This document shows, one piece after another, positions 1 through 8,808 of a stretch of 47,680 nucleotides of DNA. The stretch spans positions 1-47,680 of the forward strand of contig SLLP01000081.1 in NCBI GenBank assembly GCA_007133995.1. The letters are read 5' to 3'. Within the stretch, counting starts at the first letter, position 1, and each line of letters opens with the position of its first letter. The DNA comes from Balneolales bacterium. GTDB lineage: Bacteria; Bacteroidota; Rhodothermia; Balneolales; Natronogracilivirgulaceae. The notes under the pieces were generated by a model. The model worked only from the letters and a program-made list of their open reading frames with translations, was not told the DNA's origin and searched no databases. Position numbers and translations under genes: made by a program.

Positions 1-19
1 AGAGCTGTGGAAAAAGAGC

Positions 20-1111
20 ATGAAGAATACCGAGAAGTCATGGAACAGCCATGTCGATGCGACCTCCTCTCCTCGTATCGCCATTGTATTGTCAACCTGT
101 AATGGTGAGCAGTACCTGAATGAACTTCTGGAAAGTTTGAAGCTGCAAACATGGACGCATTGGGATCTGTGGGTGCGTGATGACGGCTCCGAGGATGGAA
201 CTGTGGCCATCCTCCAGGATTTTTCGAAAAAAATGAATGATAAATCAACCGGAAGCAGGATTCATGTTATTGAGGGGGAAAATATGGGGGTGGTGCAAAG
301 TTATTTTACCCTTATTTCCAGAATTCATGGATCCTACACTGCATATGCCTTCAGTGATCAGGATGATGTCTGGTTGCCTGTAAAGCTGGAGCGAGCAGCT
401 TCTGCAATCGTGAACCATCAATCCGGTGACAATGGAGATAATCTACCCTTCTTGTATCATTCCGGCCAGCTCCTTGTAGACCAGCGCTTCGGTCGGCAGA
501 CCATGAGTTCTGCACCTGTGCGAACCGGTTTTGCAAATGCTCTGATTCAGAACCAGGTCGTCGGTTGCACCATGGTCATCAATCCGGCGCTTAGAGAATG
601 TCTGCTGCATGGGATCTCGTCACAACCAGGCAGTGATCCTGTCTCAGGTATTATTATGCATGACTGGTGGTGCTATATGCTGGCCAGCGGATTGGGCAGG
701 ATCGTCTATGATCCCGGTCCTGTGATTATTTTCAGAAGACACGAAAAGAGCACCACACCTGTGGCTGCAAATCCACGCCTTGAGCTACTAAAAAGAATGG
801 CAACACTTAGGAAGCGCAATTGGGCTATATTGCATATTATGCGGCAGGCCGAAACATTCGCCAAAATGTATTTCGATAACGAAGATCAAACTACAGTAAG
901 CAATGGCTCGGCTCCCATGAGAAATCGGATCGAAACGGCAAACATCTGTAAATTATCGGGGCATAACAGGCAGCTTCTCATCAGTCTGATTACGTTGAGA
1001 ACATCCGGATTTTTGAAACGCCTTCATTACCTTTTTATGGGAGAGCACAAAAGAGCCGGAATCCTGGATACTCTGATTTTCCGACTAATGGTACTCATTC
1101 GCCGTTTTTGA
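20..1111 (+). CDS. Family 2 glycosyltransferase (rhamnosyltransferase-like)
   Basis: Probably transfers a sugar from a nucleotide donor onto a surface polysaccharide or O-antigen precursor at the inner face of the cytoplasmic membrane. The N-terminal half (about residues 18-230) is a GT-A fold: the IAIVLSTCNGEQYL start, the RDDGSEDGT donor-binding element (Asp54/Asp55), and FSDQDDVW at 111-118, a signature of the rhamnosyltransferase-like GT2 branch. An HDWW motif near residue 213 is where this family has its acceptor/base region. The C-terminal 100 residues are less conserved and basic. The reading frame stays open upstream to the window edge, so ATG at 20 is the first visible start and the true one may lie outside. 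The donor and acceptor cannot be read from the sequence. Confidence 0.85.
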   Translation: MKNTEKSWNSHVDATSSPRIAIVLSTCNGEQYLNELLESLKLQTWTHWDLWVRDDGSEDGTVAILQDFSKKMNDKSTGSRIHVIEGENMGVVQSYFTLISRIHGSYTAYAFSDQDDVWLPVKLERAASAIVNHQSGDNGDNLPFLYHSGQLLVDQRFGRQTMSSAPVRTGFANALIQNQVVGCTMVINPALRECLLHGISSQPGSDPVSGIIMHDWWCYMLASGLGRIVYDPGPVIIFRRHEKSTTPVAANPRLELLKRMATLRKRNWAILHIMRQAETFAKMYFDNEDQTTVSNGSAPMRNRIETANICKLSGHNRQLLISLITLRTSGFLKRLHYLFMGEHKRAGILDTLIFRLMVLIRRF

Positions 1112-1143
1112 GTATGATTGCTTCACAAAGCATCAACTATGTA

Positions 1144-1482
1144 TCAAACCGAAATGGTTGCAGACAGAGCCGCAGCAGCTGTCTGTTCACTGCATATCCC
1201 ATCACGATATGCCCTTATCCAGTATGACACACTCTTTCGACGGCTCTTGACACCACCATCGCAGGTCGAGTACAATCCAAGCAATTCGTCCCGATACGCT
1301 TCCATGTCTGAGCGGATTGCATTTTTGAGTGATTGCGGGAGGTCATTCCAACCGAATAGCGCAAATACATCGACATCGTGAATATGATTGCCTGTGATGA
1401 GGGAAAGACGGCGCGTATTTTCACCAGGTTCCGATGAATTCAGATTTTTTGAAGTGTTGCCAAGGGTCAGTGCAGTATTCAT
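1144..1482 (-). CDS. Hypothetical protein, 112 residues
   Basis: I do not recognise this family. It is an uninterrupted frame with ordinary codon use and a protein-like middle (DVDVFALFGWNDLP, then an amphipathic MEAYRDELLGLY helix). It has no signal peptide, membrane segment or metal motif. It converges on the glycosyltransferase with a 32-base gap and diverges from the antiporter across about 207 bases. No Shine-Dalgarno is visible, which is normal for this group. The opposite strand also has a short open frame here, but its composition is poorer. If this gene is not real, 1112-1689 is an unexplained 578-base gap. Confidence 0.5.
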   Translation of the reverse strand: MNTALTLGNTSKNLNSSEPGENTRRLSLITGNHIHDVDVFALFGWNDLPQSLKNAIRSDMEAYRDELLGLYSTCDGGVKSRRKSVSYWIRAYRDGICSEQTAAAALSATISV

Positions 1483-1534
1483 AATCAGTCACATTTTCGT
1501 GGTTTTTTTTTGGTTCAGAGGCAAACTACAACAA

Positions 1535-1558
1535 GGGTGTGACAACATAGTGTCACCC
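1535..1558. promoter_or_regulatory. Imperfect palindrome in a divergent intergenic region
   Basis: GGGTGTGACA and TGTCACCC form an inverted repeat around a six-base centre (one extra T in the left arm). It lies between the small minus-strand gene and the antiporter gene, upstream of the candidate antiporter promoter. This is the size and place of a repressor or activator operator. It could instead fold in RNA. No regulator is encoded beside it. Confidence 0.3.
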
Positions 1559-1618
1559 ATTTTATCTTTTTTCGATCGGCTAAACGTAACCCCCGTTCAG
1601 GGTGATACATTTTTTTGT

Positions 1619-1626
1619 TATGTTTG
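1619..1626 (+). promoter_or_regulatory. Candidate -7 element (TATGTTTG) for the antiporter
   Basis: The octamer matches the Bacteroidota TAnnTTTG consensus and would start transcription near 1632, giving a leader of about 58 bases before the ATG at 1690. A TTG at the usual distance upstream is not convincing, so only half of the promoter is supported. Confidence 0.3.
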
Positions 1627-1689
1627 GAAGTTTCCTGTCCAAGTCTTATCTGCCGGACAATACCGGGGGAATCATATCGATTGGCCCAT

Positions 1690-4233
1690 ATGAATTTTTC
1701 AGAACTTCTCGACCTTCCCATCAATGATCCTGTGCTCATTTTCGCACTGGTCATGGGCATTATTCTTGCTGTTCCACTGATCGCGGACAAGCTTCGCATT
1801 CCAGCCATAGTTGGTTTGATTTTCGCTGGTGCAATTGTGGGACCCGGGGCTCTTGGCCTCATTGAGCGTGACGAAACCATCATTCTGTTGGGTACTGTGG
1901 GTCTGCTGTACTTAATGTTCATTGCCGGCATATCCATCGACCTCGAAAAATTCAGCAAATCCCGTGGGCAGAGCATATCATTCGGGGTGGTATCCTTCGG
2001 GCTTCCACTGGCGGGCAGTATGCTCCTGGCTCCACCGTTGCTCGGGTATTCCTGGGAGAGTTCACTTTTGCTTGGCGCCATAGTCGGCTCCCATACCCTG
2101 CTGGCCTATCCCATTGCCAATCGCCTTGGAATTGGAAAAAACAAGGCTGTGACCCTGAGCCTTGGTGCTACCATAGTCACCGATGCCCTTTCTCTGACCA
2201 TACTTGCTGTTGTTGCAGCAACGGTTCACGGAGAGATCAATGTCCGTTTTTGGCTTACATTTTTAGGATCTGTGGGTATCTATCTGCTGCTGATGATTTT
2301 CACACTGCCGAGATTCGGGCGCTGGTTTTTCCGAACCGTCAGGGATCGAACCGACATTGAATATGTCTTTCTTCTGACGGTCCTTTTTGTCACGGCTTAT
2401 ATTGCTCAGCTTGTAGGTCTGGCAGCAATCATTGGTGCTTTTCTGGCCGGCCTCAGCATGAATCGCCTTGTTCCTGAAAGCAGTACGCTGATGAGCAGGG
2501 TGCAATTTATCGGCAATGCTTTGTTTATTCCTTTCTTTTTGATATCGGTTGGCATGCTTGTGGATATTCGTGTGCTTACATCCACTGACGTCTGGCTTGT
2601 AGCGCTGCTCTTTTTTCTTCTAGTAATCGTCGGCAAGCAGCTGTCTGCCAAAGCTGCTCAACTCTACTTCCGGCTGACTCCCGATGAAGGCTGGGTGATG
2701 CTGGGTCTTACCACCCCGCAGGCTGCAGCCACGCTTGCAGTAACACTCATCGGCTACGAGCTTGCCCTATTCGATGAGCTTGCCGTCAATGCGGTCGTAC
2801 TTCTTATCATGGCGAGCTGCTTTGTCGGTCCCTATCTGGTAGATCTGTACGGCCGGCGGGTTGTTGCGGCAGAGGAAAAATCATCCCTTAAAATATCCGA
2901 TTCACCGGAACGAATCCTTGTCCCGCTTTCGAATCCCGTTACTTCAGAAGCACTTATGGATATCGCCATTATGATTCGCGGTAATAACAGTACGGAACCA
3001 ATCTTTCCGTTGACTGTTGCACGGGAATCGCGTTATGTGGAAGCGGCTGTGGCATCCGGCGAAAAGCTGCTGAGCCATGCTGTAGTCCACGCAGCAGCAG
3101 CAGATGTGCCCGTAATTCCTGTAACACGGGTGGATTTCAACGTAGCTTCAGGAATCATCCGGGCTACCAGGGAACTTCGCATTTCCGATATCGTAATCGG
3201 CTGGAACGGAGTCATCAATACACGACAACGAATATTTGGTTCGGTGTTGGATCAGCTCATGGAGCAGTCCGATGAGACTATTCTTGTATCAAAAATCGAT
3301 CAGCCCATCAATACCATGGAGCGTGTGATTCTGGCGGTCCCGCCCATGGCTCAATACGAACCGGGTTTTGGAAACAGTTTTCAGACCATAAAAAAGCTGG
3401 TTAACCAACTGGGAACCAGATTGTTTGTTCTTGGTGCAGAAAGCAATTTGTCTCTGCTTAAACCTTTTATCGAGAAGCAGAAACCCGAACTTTCCGCCAA
3501 GTATCAGATAGTTGACAACTGGAACAAGGTGACTGAAAGCATCAGGGAGCATTACGATGAACACGACCTGGTGATCCTGTTCAGTTCACGCCGCGGAGGC
3601 ATTGCCTGGCAGCCAAGTTTTGAACGACTTCCCGGACAGATCATCCAGAAAGTGAAGCCCGATAATTTTATCATAGTTTATCCGGCCGAGGTGGGAGAGC
3701 ATAATAAACCGACGGCAGTACTTCGTTTTGATGAATCCCCCCTGCTTCCTGATATTTCGGCCAATCAAATATATATTGCCACAGACAGTGAAACGAGTGC
3801 CGGTAACGCCATAGACAAAATGGTTGCAGCCATTTTCCCCGATCGGGCAGATGTCTCTACAGAAATCGCCCACAAACTCAAACTCGTGGAGCCGGATAAC
3901 ATGCCCAGTGACCTTCCAGGGGTGATGCTTTCGCATTTAAGTACTCATTATGTGAACAAGCCATTGCTGCTTCTTGCAATAAATGAACATGGTTTCGAGT
4001 CGGAGATTATGGATAAGCCTGCCAATGTCATTTTTATTCTGCTGAGTCCCACCCATATGAGTGTTCAGCGCAGACTGCTCATACTCAATCGACTTGGCCG
4101 GTTTATCGGAAGCAATGACATTAAAACCCGGCTGGCTTATGCAAAGAATATTGATGAAATCCGAAAGGTGCTGTCGGCAAAACTGACCATACTACCGGGT
4201 CAGGAGAGTGAAAAGAAAGAAAATCGCGGTTGA
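1690..4233 (+). CDS. CPA2-family cation/proton antiporter with C-terminal Usp-like region
   Basis: Integral membrane antiporter, expected to exchange Na+ or K+ for H+ across the cytoplasmic membrane. Residues about 8-395 hold roughly a dozen hydrophobic segments of the Na/H-exchanger fold, with the TIVTDALSL motif (Thr164-Asp165) at the position where NapA-type proteins have an Asp-Asp pair. Residues about 415-847 are soluble and resemble one or two universal-stress-protein-like domains, a common regulatory tail in CPA2 transporters of this group. The 847-residue length fits that two-part form. I chose ATG 1690 over a start 75 bases upstream because the extra residues are not transporter-like and the first helix follows MNFSELLDL directly. 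Ion specificity cannot be read here. The gene stands alone and converges on folD. Confidence 0.88.
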   Translation: MNFSELLDLPINDPVLIFALVMGIILAVPLIADKLRIPAIVGLIFAGAIVGPGALGLIERDETIILLGTVGLLYLMFIAGISIDLEKFSKSRGQSISFGVVSFGLPLAGSMLLAPPLLGYSWESSLLLGAIVGSHTLLAYPIANRLGIGKNKAVTLSLGATIVTDALSLTILAVVAATVHGEINVRFWLTFLGSVGIYLLLMIFTLPRFGRWFFRTVRDRTDIEYVFLLTVLFVTAYIAQLVGLAAIIGAFLAGLSMNRLVPESSTLMSRVQFIGNALFIPFFLISVGMLVDIRVLTSTDVWLVALLFFLLVIVGKQLSAKAAQLYFRLTPDEGWVMLGLTTPQAAATLAVTLIGYELALFDELAVNAVVLLIMASCFVGPYLVDLYGRRVVAAEEKSSLKISDSPERILVPLSNPVTSEALMDIAIMIRGNNSTEPIFPLTVARESRYVEAAVASGEKLLSHAVVHAAAADVPVIPVTRVDFNVASGIIRATRELRISDIVIGWNGVINTRQRIFGSVLDQLMEQSDETILVSKIDQPINTMERVILAVPPMAQYEPGFGNSFQTIKKLVNQLGTRLFVLGAESNLSLLKPFIEKQKPELSAKYQIVDNWNKVTESIREHYDEHDLVILFSSRRGGIAWQPSFERLPGQIIQKVKPDNFIIVYPAEVGEHNKPTAVLRFDESPLLPDISANQIYIATDSETSAGNAIDKMVAAIFPDRADVSTEIAHKLKLVEPDNMPSDLPGVMLSHLSTHYVNKPLLLLAINEHGFESEIMDKPANVIFILLSPTHMSVQRRLLILNRLGRFIGSNDIKTRLAYAKNIDEIRKVLSAKLTILPGQESEKKENRG

Positions 4234-4348
4234 AGATCCCGATTTATCATCGCGCCGGTTTTTCAGGATTGTTGCCGGTATGGTTCAATGCAGGAAACTT
4301 ATTTGCGCTGGATGAATGGCAACTCTGCCGGGCAACAAACGGGAGATA

Positions 4349-5248
4349 TTACATATTGTCACTCGGGTAGATTGATTTTTTAGCGGCCAGCAGTGTGTTT
4401 TTCATGAGCATGGCCACGGTCATGGGTCCGACGCCACCCGGTACCGGTGTGATCAGACTGGCTTTTTCAGCGACACTTTCAAAATCACAGTCACCAACCA
4501 GGCGGTATCCTTTATCCCTTGATGAGTCGGAGACCCTGTTAATACCGACATCTATTACTACCACACCCTCCTTTACCATTTGTCCGGTTATGAGTCCGGG
4601 TGAGCCGACGGCTACGATCAGTATATCGGCCTGAATAATGTGCCGGGTAAGGTCGCGTGTGTATTTATGACAGAGTGTGGTTGTGGCTTTTCCCGAGTCA
4701 TTTTCTCGTGAAAGCATGATGGCGAGCGGCGATCCGACAATATTGCTGGCACCGACAACGACGGCATGGCGTCCTTTTGTCATTACACTGTAATACCGAA
4801 ACAGCTCAAGTATTCCGGCAGGAGTGCACGAACGGAATGTGGGCTGGCCGACAGCGAGACGGCCAACGTTCATCGGATGGAAACCATCCACATCCTTCCG
4901 GTGATCAATGGTTTCAATGACCTGGCTTGGGTGAAGGTGTCCGGGCAACGGAAGCTGGAGCAGGATCCCATCGATGCTATCGTCGTTGTTATAAGTGCGG
5001 ATCGCCTCTTTCAATTCCCTGACTGACATGGTATCGGGAAAAGTCACCGTCTCTGATTCAATACCTACTTCTTTGCATGCTTTGGTTTTTGCTCCGACAT
5101 AGGTTCCTGAAGCAGGATCATTACCAATCAGAATAGCCTGGAGCATAGGCGGGCGGTTTCCCCGTCCAACCCATTCCCGGACATCATCCCTCACCTGTTG
5201 GCGCAGTAATTCCGCAACCTTTTTTCCGTCAATGATATTTCTGGCCAT
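4349..5248 (-). CDS. folD: Bifunctional methylenetetrahydrofolate dehydrogenase/cyclohydrolase
   Basis: Interconverts 5,10-methylene-, 5,10-methenyl- and 10-formyl-tetrahydrofolate in the cytosol, feeding purine, formyl-Met and one-carbon pathways. The 299 residues match the family length. The catalytic pair sits where it does in E. coli FolD: Tyr50 and Lys54 in TYVGAKTKACKEVG. Other family signatures are DGILLQLPLP, the dinucleotide-binding VVVGASNIVGSPLA, and PGGVGPMTVAMLMKNT near the C terminus. The gene follows the PTS IIA-like gene by 23 bases on the same strand, so the two are probably co-transcribed from the promoter at 5779-5811. Confidence 0.97.
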   Translation of the reverse strand: MARNIIDGKKVAELLRQQVRDDVREWVGRGNRPPMLQAILIGNDPASGTYVGAKTKACKEVGIESETVTFPDTMSVRELKEAIRTYNNDDSIDGILLQLPLPGHLHPSQVIETIDHRKDVDGFHPMNVGRLAVGQPTFRSCTPAGILELFRYYSVMTKGRHAVVVGASNIVGSPLAIMLSRENDSGKATTTLCHKYTRDLTRHIIQADILIVAVGSPGLITGQMVKEGVVVIDVGINRVSDSSRDKGYRLVGDCDFESVAEKASLITPVPGGVGPMTVAMLMKNTLLAAKKSIYPSDNM

Positions 5249-5271
5249 AGAGGAGAACCCTTTTAAACGGT

Positions 5272-5742
5272 TCAGATCCGGACAAAATGTTCTTCCTCGG
5301 ATTGAAACAGTTCGATGATTTTCTCAGTTTCGTTGCTTTTCAACAGTTTTTCACGGAATGAAGAGCTGTTGAGTAGTCTGGATATGCGGCTCAGCATTTT
5401 GATGTGGATGCTGTTCTGCGACTCGGGTCCAACCAGCAAGAACAGTATCATCACCGGCTCACCATCAATAGAGTCATAATTTACCGGTTTTCGAAGCTTG
5501 CCGAAAGCTGCATAGGTTTGCGACAATTGCCGGCATTTTCCATGCGGAATGGCAAGACCTTTGCCTACACCTGTTGACATGATACTTTCCCTCTCCATCA
5601 CAGCTTTTCGAACAGCTGCTACACTATCCTCATCAAGCCTGGCCCCCAGGGTATGGACCAGGCTATTGATGGCTTCTTCCTTGCTGCCTGCCGACAGATC
5701 GGGAATCACATTTGTGGTGTCTAGAAGATCACTGATTTTCAT
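5272..5742 (-). CDS. ptsN: PTS fructose-family IIA domain protein (PtsN-like)
   Basis: A 156-residue free-standing EIIA domain of the fructose/nitrogen family. Its phospho-accepting histidine is His67 in GLAIPHGKC, preceded by the typical STGVGKGLAIPH run. Such proteins take phosphate from NPr/HPr and act mainly as regulators (potassium, nitrogen and envelope responses) rather than sugar importers when no IIB/IIC is present. No IIB, IIC, HPr or EI gene lies in this window, which favours a regulatory role. It is the first gene of a likely two-gene unit with folD and has a good promoter upstream. Naming it ptsN is by domain type, not proven orthology. Confidence 0.88.
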   Translation of the reverse strand: MKISDLLDTTNVIPDLSAGSKEEAINSLVHTLGARLDEDSVAAVRKAVMERESIMSTGVGKGLAIPHGKCRQLSQTYAAFGKLRKPVNYDSIDGEPVMILFLLVGPESQNSIHIKMLSRISRLLNSSSFREKLLKSNETEKIIELFQSEEEHFVRI

Positions 5743-5778
5743 GAATATTTTTCAATTACAGACCTAAAAAAAACTTAT

Positions 5779-5811
5779 CAAATATAAAGATCATGCGGAT
5801 TATATCACAAA
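5779..5811 (-). promoter_or_regulatory. Bacteroidota-type promoter for ptsN-folD
   Basis: On the minus strand, TTTG (5811-5808) is followed after 21 bases by TATATTTG (5786-5779), an exact match to the TTTG-N~20-TAnnTTTG form. The predicted transcription start is near 5773, leaving a leader of about 30 bases before the ptsN ATG. Confidence 0.6.
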
Positions 5812-5816
5812 AGTTA

Positions 5817-5848
5817 TTGGCATTAAAACTGATACGGTATTACTTTTA
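5817..5848 (+). promoter_or_regulatory. Near-consensus promoter for ccmB-holB
   Basis: TTG (5817-5819), 21 bases, then TACTTTTA (5841-5848, seven of eight matches to TAnnTTTG) in the 130-base divergent region. It overlaps the opposite ptsN promoter region, so the two directions could interfere. A TATAAT at 5850-5855 is an alternative but has no well-spaced -35 partner. Confidence 0.4.
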
Positions 5849-5872
5849 GTATAATCCGATAACTGATCATAC

Positions 5873-6544
5873 ATGTCTCTCATTTCCCACTCTTTTGCTG
5901 TTTTTTTAAAGGATTTTCGTCTTGAGTGGCGATCGCGGTTTGGCATCAGCACCGTTCTCGCCTTTATTCTGTCGACTCTTTTTATTGTTCTATTTTCTCT
6001 GCGCGCTGATTTACTCACCGTAAACGTTCAAAGCGGACTCATTTGGATTATCGTGCTTTTTGCATCTCTAACCACTCTCGCCCGTGTATTCACCAGTGAA
6101 AGCGAACGCAGCACTTATGATCTGTTAAGGCTGAATGCATCTGCTATGTGCGTGTATATTGGTAAACTTGTATACAATTTTCTCTTAACGCTTCTCATTA
6201 CAGTTGTTACTGTTACATTGTTTATATTAATGGTAAGTATGGACGTCGAGCGGCCGATGCTGCTTTTGGTTATTGTGATCCTTGGTTCGGCCGGGCTTGC
6301 CGGAGCAACCACTATGCTGAGTGCACTGGTATCCCAGGCAACACGAAAGGGTGCGGTTTTTCCGGTACTTTCCCTGCCCCTGCTGATACCACTCATGTTG
6401 ATCCTGGTCCGCATCACCGGGTTTGTGTTTGCCGGGGGTAGCGGTGACCCGGACTATGCCAACGATCTCGCGGCGCTTGCAGGTTTCACAGGTGTAACCA
6501 TATCGGCTTCCATCGTACTATTTGACAATCTCTGGGAAGATTGA
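5873..6544 (+). CDS. ccmB: Heme exporter CcmB (cytochrome c maturation ABC permease)
   Basis: Membrane subunit of the CcmABCD complex that releases holo-CcmE during cytochrome c maturation. The 223 residues show about six membrane helices. They begin with the amphipathic FLKDFRLEWRSRFGI element and contain FTSESERSTYDLLRL followed by the long hydrophobic core, both typical of CcmB. Length is normal for the family. The partners ccmA, ccmC and ccmE are not in this window. Here the gene runs straight into a replication gene: its stop is eight bases before the next ATG, so the two are surely one transcript. That split arrangement is a little unusual but the family call is solid. Confidence 0.88.
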   Translation: MSLISHSFAVFLKDFRLEWRSRFGISTVLAFILSTLFIVLFSLRADLLTVNVQSGLIWIIVLFASLTTLARVFTSESERSTYDLLRLNASAMCVYIGKLVYNFLLTLLITVVTVTLFILMVSMDVERPMLLLVIVILGSAGLAGATTMLSALVSQATRKGAVFPVLSLPLLIPLMLILVRITGFVFAGGSGDPDYANDLAALAGFTGVTISASIVLFDNLWED

Positions 6545-6552
6545 TTTTTTTT

Positions 6553-7806
6553 ATGTCAAATCACGGTAATATACATAACACAGATTTGGGAGAAGATTCT
6601 GGAGAAGAAAACAGCGGCATCATCGGCTCCCGTAGACTTATTGGCCAGGAACGGCTGCGTCGTCAGATGTGGCGTATCCTTGAAGAGGACCGGATCAGTC
6701 ATGCCTATCTAATCAGCGGGCAACCCGGTTCGGGAAAGAAAGCACTGGCTTTGGCATTTGCAGAGGCGATTAACGGTGTTGATCATTTAGGCAAACCGGC
6801 TCCCGGTATGCATTCCGATCGAAGATCGTGGTATTATCATCCTGATATCCATGTTTATCTCCCGCTTCCGTCCAATGTTACCAGGGATGAGCTTAGTGCT
6901 CGTGTGGAGCTCCTGGCTGAGGATCCGTATGAGATAGTTGATTTTGCAATGCGTCCCTCTCTTACAGCACAGGATGACAGCAAAAACCGCAGGGCGTTCT
7001 ATTCTGTTGACTATTTCAATTCGGAAGTGCGCAGGGCAGCATACCTCAGGCCTAATGAGGGCCGAAGAAATATTGTGATCATAACCAATATCGAAAGCAT
7101 GCGTAAGGAAGTGGTCAATTCATTTCTGAAGCTTCTTGAAGAGCCCGGGGAGAATGTTATGTTCATTCTTACTACAGACAATATCAACGGGTTGCTTCCA
7201 ACCGTCATATCACGCTGTCAGCTTCTTCCTTGTCAGCCGTTGCTTCCGGATGAAATATGCGACGGACTTATTGCATTCGATGGTATGGCAGAATCGGATG
7301 CGCGTTTCCTGTCTCGCATTGCCGGTGGGAATTACAGTTATACCAGGTTTTATGATCTTGAGACATTGGAGAGCAACCGGGAAGATATTATCCGTTTTCT
7401 GCGAATGTCTTACAAGATGGATGTCGGTGATATTCTGGAGATCAGCCAGAGATGGCAGTCCGAGTACAACAAGGAAGGCCAGCTGGCTATCATTAACATG
7501 ATCGAGATGTTTCTGAGGGACATCGCACTGTATTCAGCCTGCGCAGACGAATCATTGATCACTAACAGTGATCGCCTTGATGTGATCCGAAACTTCTGCT
7601 CGAGTCTGAAAGATGCGAGAATCGAAGATATGCTTGAAACATTAGAGGAGTCTCGAACGTTGCTGACTCAGAATATTCAACCCAGATTGCTGTTCACCGT
7701 AATGGCAAACCGTTTTTCAGCCTGGATGCGAGGATCGGATGCAGCGGTGGATTCCGGAGAAGAGTGGAAGCATATGCCGGCACTCATCAAAGTCAAAGAA
7801 TCATAA
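6553..7806 (+). CDS. holB: DNA polymerase III delta-prime-like clamp-loader ATPase
   Basis: AAA+ subunit expected in the replicative clamp loader. Walker A is GQPGSGKK at 56-63. The family's LKLLEEPGENVMFILTT follows, then the sensor-like TVISRCQLLPCQPL with the SRC arginine. Residues 1-25 are an acidic, probably disordered extension. The four-cysteine zinc module usually found just after Walker A in DnaX and delta-prime proteins is absent: the region holds a longer loop without cysteines. At 417 residues it is longer than E. coli HolB (334). I chose ATG 6553 over a TTG at 6541, which overlaps the ccmB stop. Confidence 0.85.
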   Translation: MSNHGNIHNTDLGEDSGEENSGIIGSRRLIGQERLRRQMWRILEEDRISHAYLISGQPGSGKKALALAFAEAINGVDHLGKPAPGMHSDRRSWYYHPDIHVYLPLPSNVTRDELSARVELLAEDPYEIVDFAMRPSLTAQDDSKNRRAFYSVDYFNSEVRRAAYLRPNEGRRNIVIITNIESMRKEVVNSFLKLLEEPGENVMFILTTDNINGLLPTVISRCQLLPCQPLLPDEICDGLIAFDGMAESDARFLSRIAGGNYSYTRFYDLETLESNREDIIRFLRMSYKMDVGDILEISQRWQSEYNKEGQLAIINMIEMFLRDIALYSACADESLITNSDRLDVIRNFCSSLKDARIEDMLETLEESRTLLTQNIQPRLLFTVMANRFSAWMRGSDAAVDSGEEWKHMPALIKVKES

Positions 7807-7854
7807 TTTTAAAAATACGCTGCACCTTGCTGTGCACATGCAATTCAATACCCT

Positions 7855-8718
7855 ATGTCGCGACACAGTTATCCAGTAATTGTTGATTTCGTTAAAATGC
7901 ACGGTGCGGGAAATGATTTTATTGTTATGGATGCCCGGAGGGATGACTTTCCGATCGAGGAAGTCCGTCGTCGTACACCTGAATTATGCCACAGGAGAAC
8001 CGGTATAGGTGCCGACGGTGTTTTGATGTTGGGCAACTCCGAAGATTCCGATTATTCAATGCACTATCTTAACGCCGATGGGTCTGAGGCCGGAATGTGC
8101 GGCAATGGTTCACGCTGTCTTGCCCGCTTTGCTACTGACCTCGGATTACCCGATAATCTTGAATTTTCTGTCGGCAAAAGACACTATGGTGCTGAGGTTT
8201 ATAACGATTACGTGTCCATCCGGTTTCCGGTAAAGCCGGAACCAGTAAAAAGAACCATTGACGGTACGGACTGGGTTGAGATTCATACGGGTACGGAACA
8301 TGTCGTTTCAATTGATCCCAGACATCAGAAAACCTCTGAAATGAACCTCAGAAAAACCGGCAGGAAAATCAGAAACCGTATCGACTTATTTCCGGCCGGT
8401 ACCAATGTCAATTTTTCAACCATTTTAAACCAGAATAGTCTCCGGCTTGTTACGTATGAACGGGGTGTTGAAGATCTGACTCTGGCATGCGGTACCGGTG
8501 CTATTGCCACTGCGATTGCTCACATTTTTATAAACTCAAGCTCTGCATCACCTGGCGACAGTGCCGTAACAAGGGAGCATCATATCCAGATTGAATGTCC
8601 CGGCGGCCCACTTGAAGTTTCTTTTATCCATACCCGAAGCAGATCCGAATCTTATTTCGACAATATCGTTCTTTATGGTCCGGTCGTTACGGTATATCAT
8701 GGACGGTTTACAGTTTAG
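7855..8718 (+). CDS. dapF: Diaminopimelate epimerase
   Basis: Converts LL- to meso-diaminopimelate, the penultimate step of lysine synthesis and the source of the peptidoglycan cross-linking residue. It is a PLP-independent two-base racemase. The two catalytic cysteines are visible: Cys82 in GMCGNGSRC and Cys212 in LACGTGAIATA. The N-terminal KMHGAGNDF signature is also present. Its 287 residues are normal for the family. It follows holB by 48 bases and precedes the DUF5103 gene by 90 on the same strand. No other lysine-pathway gene is nearby. Confidence 0.97.
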   Translation: MSRHSYPVIVDFVKMHGAGNDFIVMDARRDDFPIEEVRRRTPELCHRRTGIGADGVLMLGNSEDSDYSMHYLNADGSEAGMCGNGSRCLARFATDLGLPDNLEFSVGKRHYGAEVYNDYVSIRFPVKPEPVKRTIDGTDWVEIHTGTEHVVSIDPRHQKTSEMNLRKTGRKIRNRIDLFPAGTNVNFSTILNQNSLRLVTYERGVEDLTLACGTGAIATAIAHIFINSSSASPGDSAVTREHHIQIECPGGPLEVSFIHTRSRSESYFDNIVLYGPVVTVYHGRFTV

Positions 8719-8808
8719 CAGATGGTTCACTTGAATCAAGTCAGATTAAAAGCCTCAAATACAGAATATGCATCGGTGGTGCTCATCCTCTCATTTTTAC
8801 ACCGGACA

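Noticed and set aside
1615..1689. Longer start of the antiporter (25 extra residues)
   Set aside because: The added residues are unlike the family and precede the first helix; they also overlap the promoter candidate.
4271..4341. TTGTTGCCGG / CCGGGCAACAA inverted repeat between the antiporter and folD
   Set aside because: The arms are about 50 bases apart with no U-tract; not a convincing terminator or operator.
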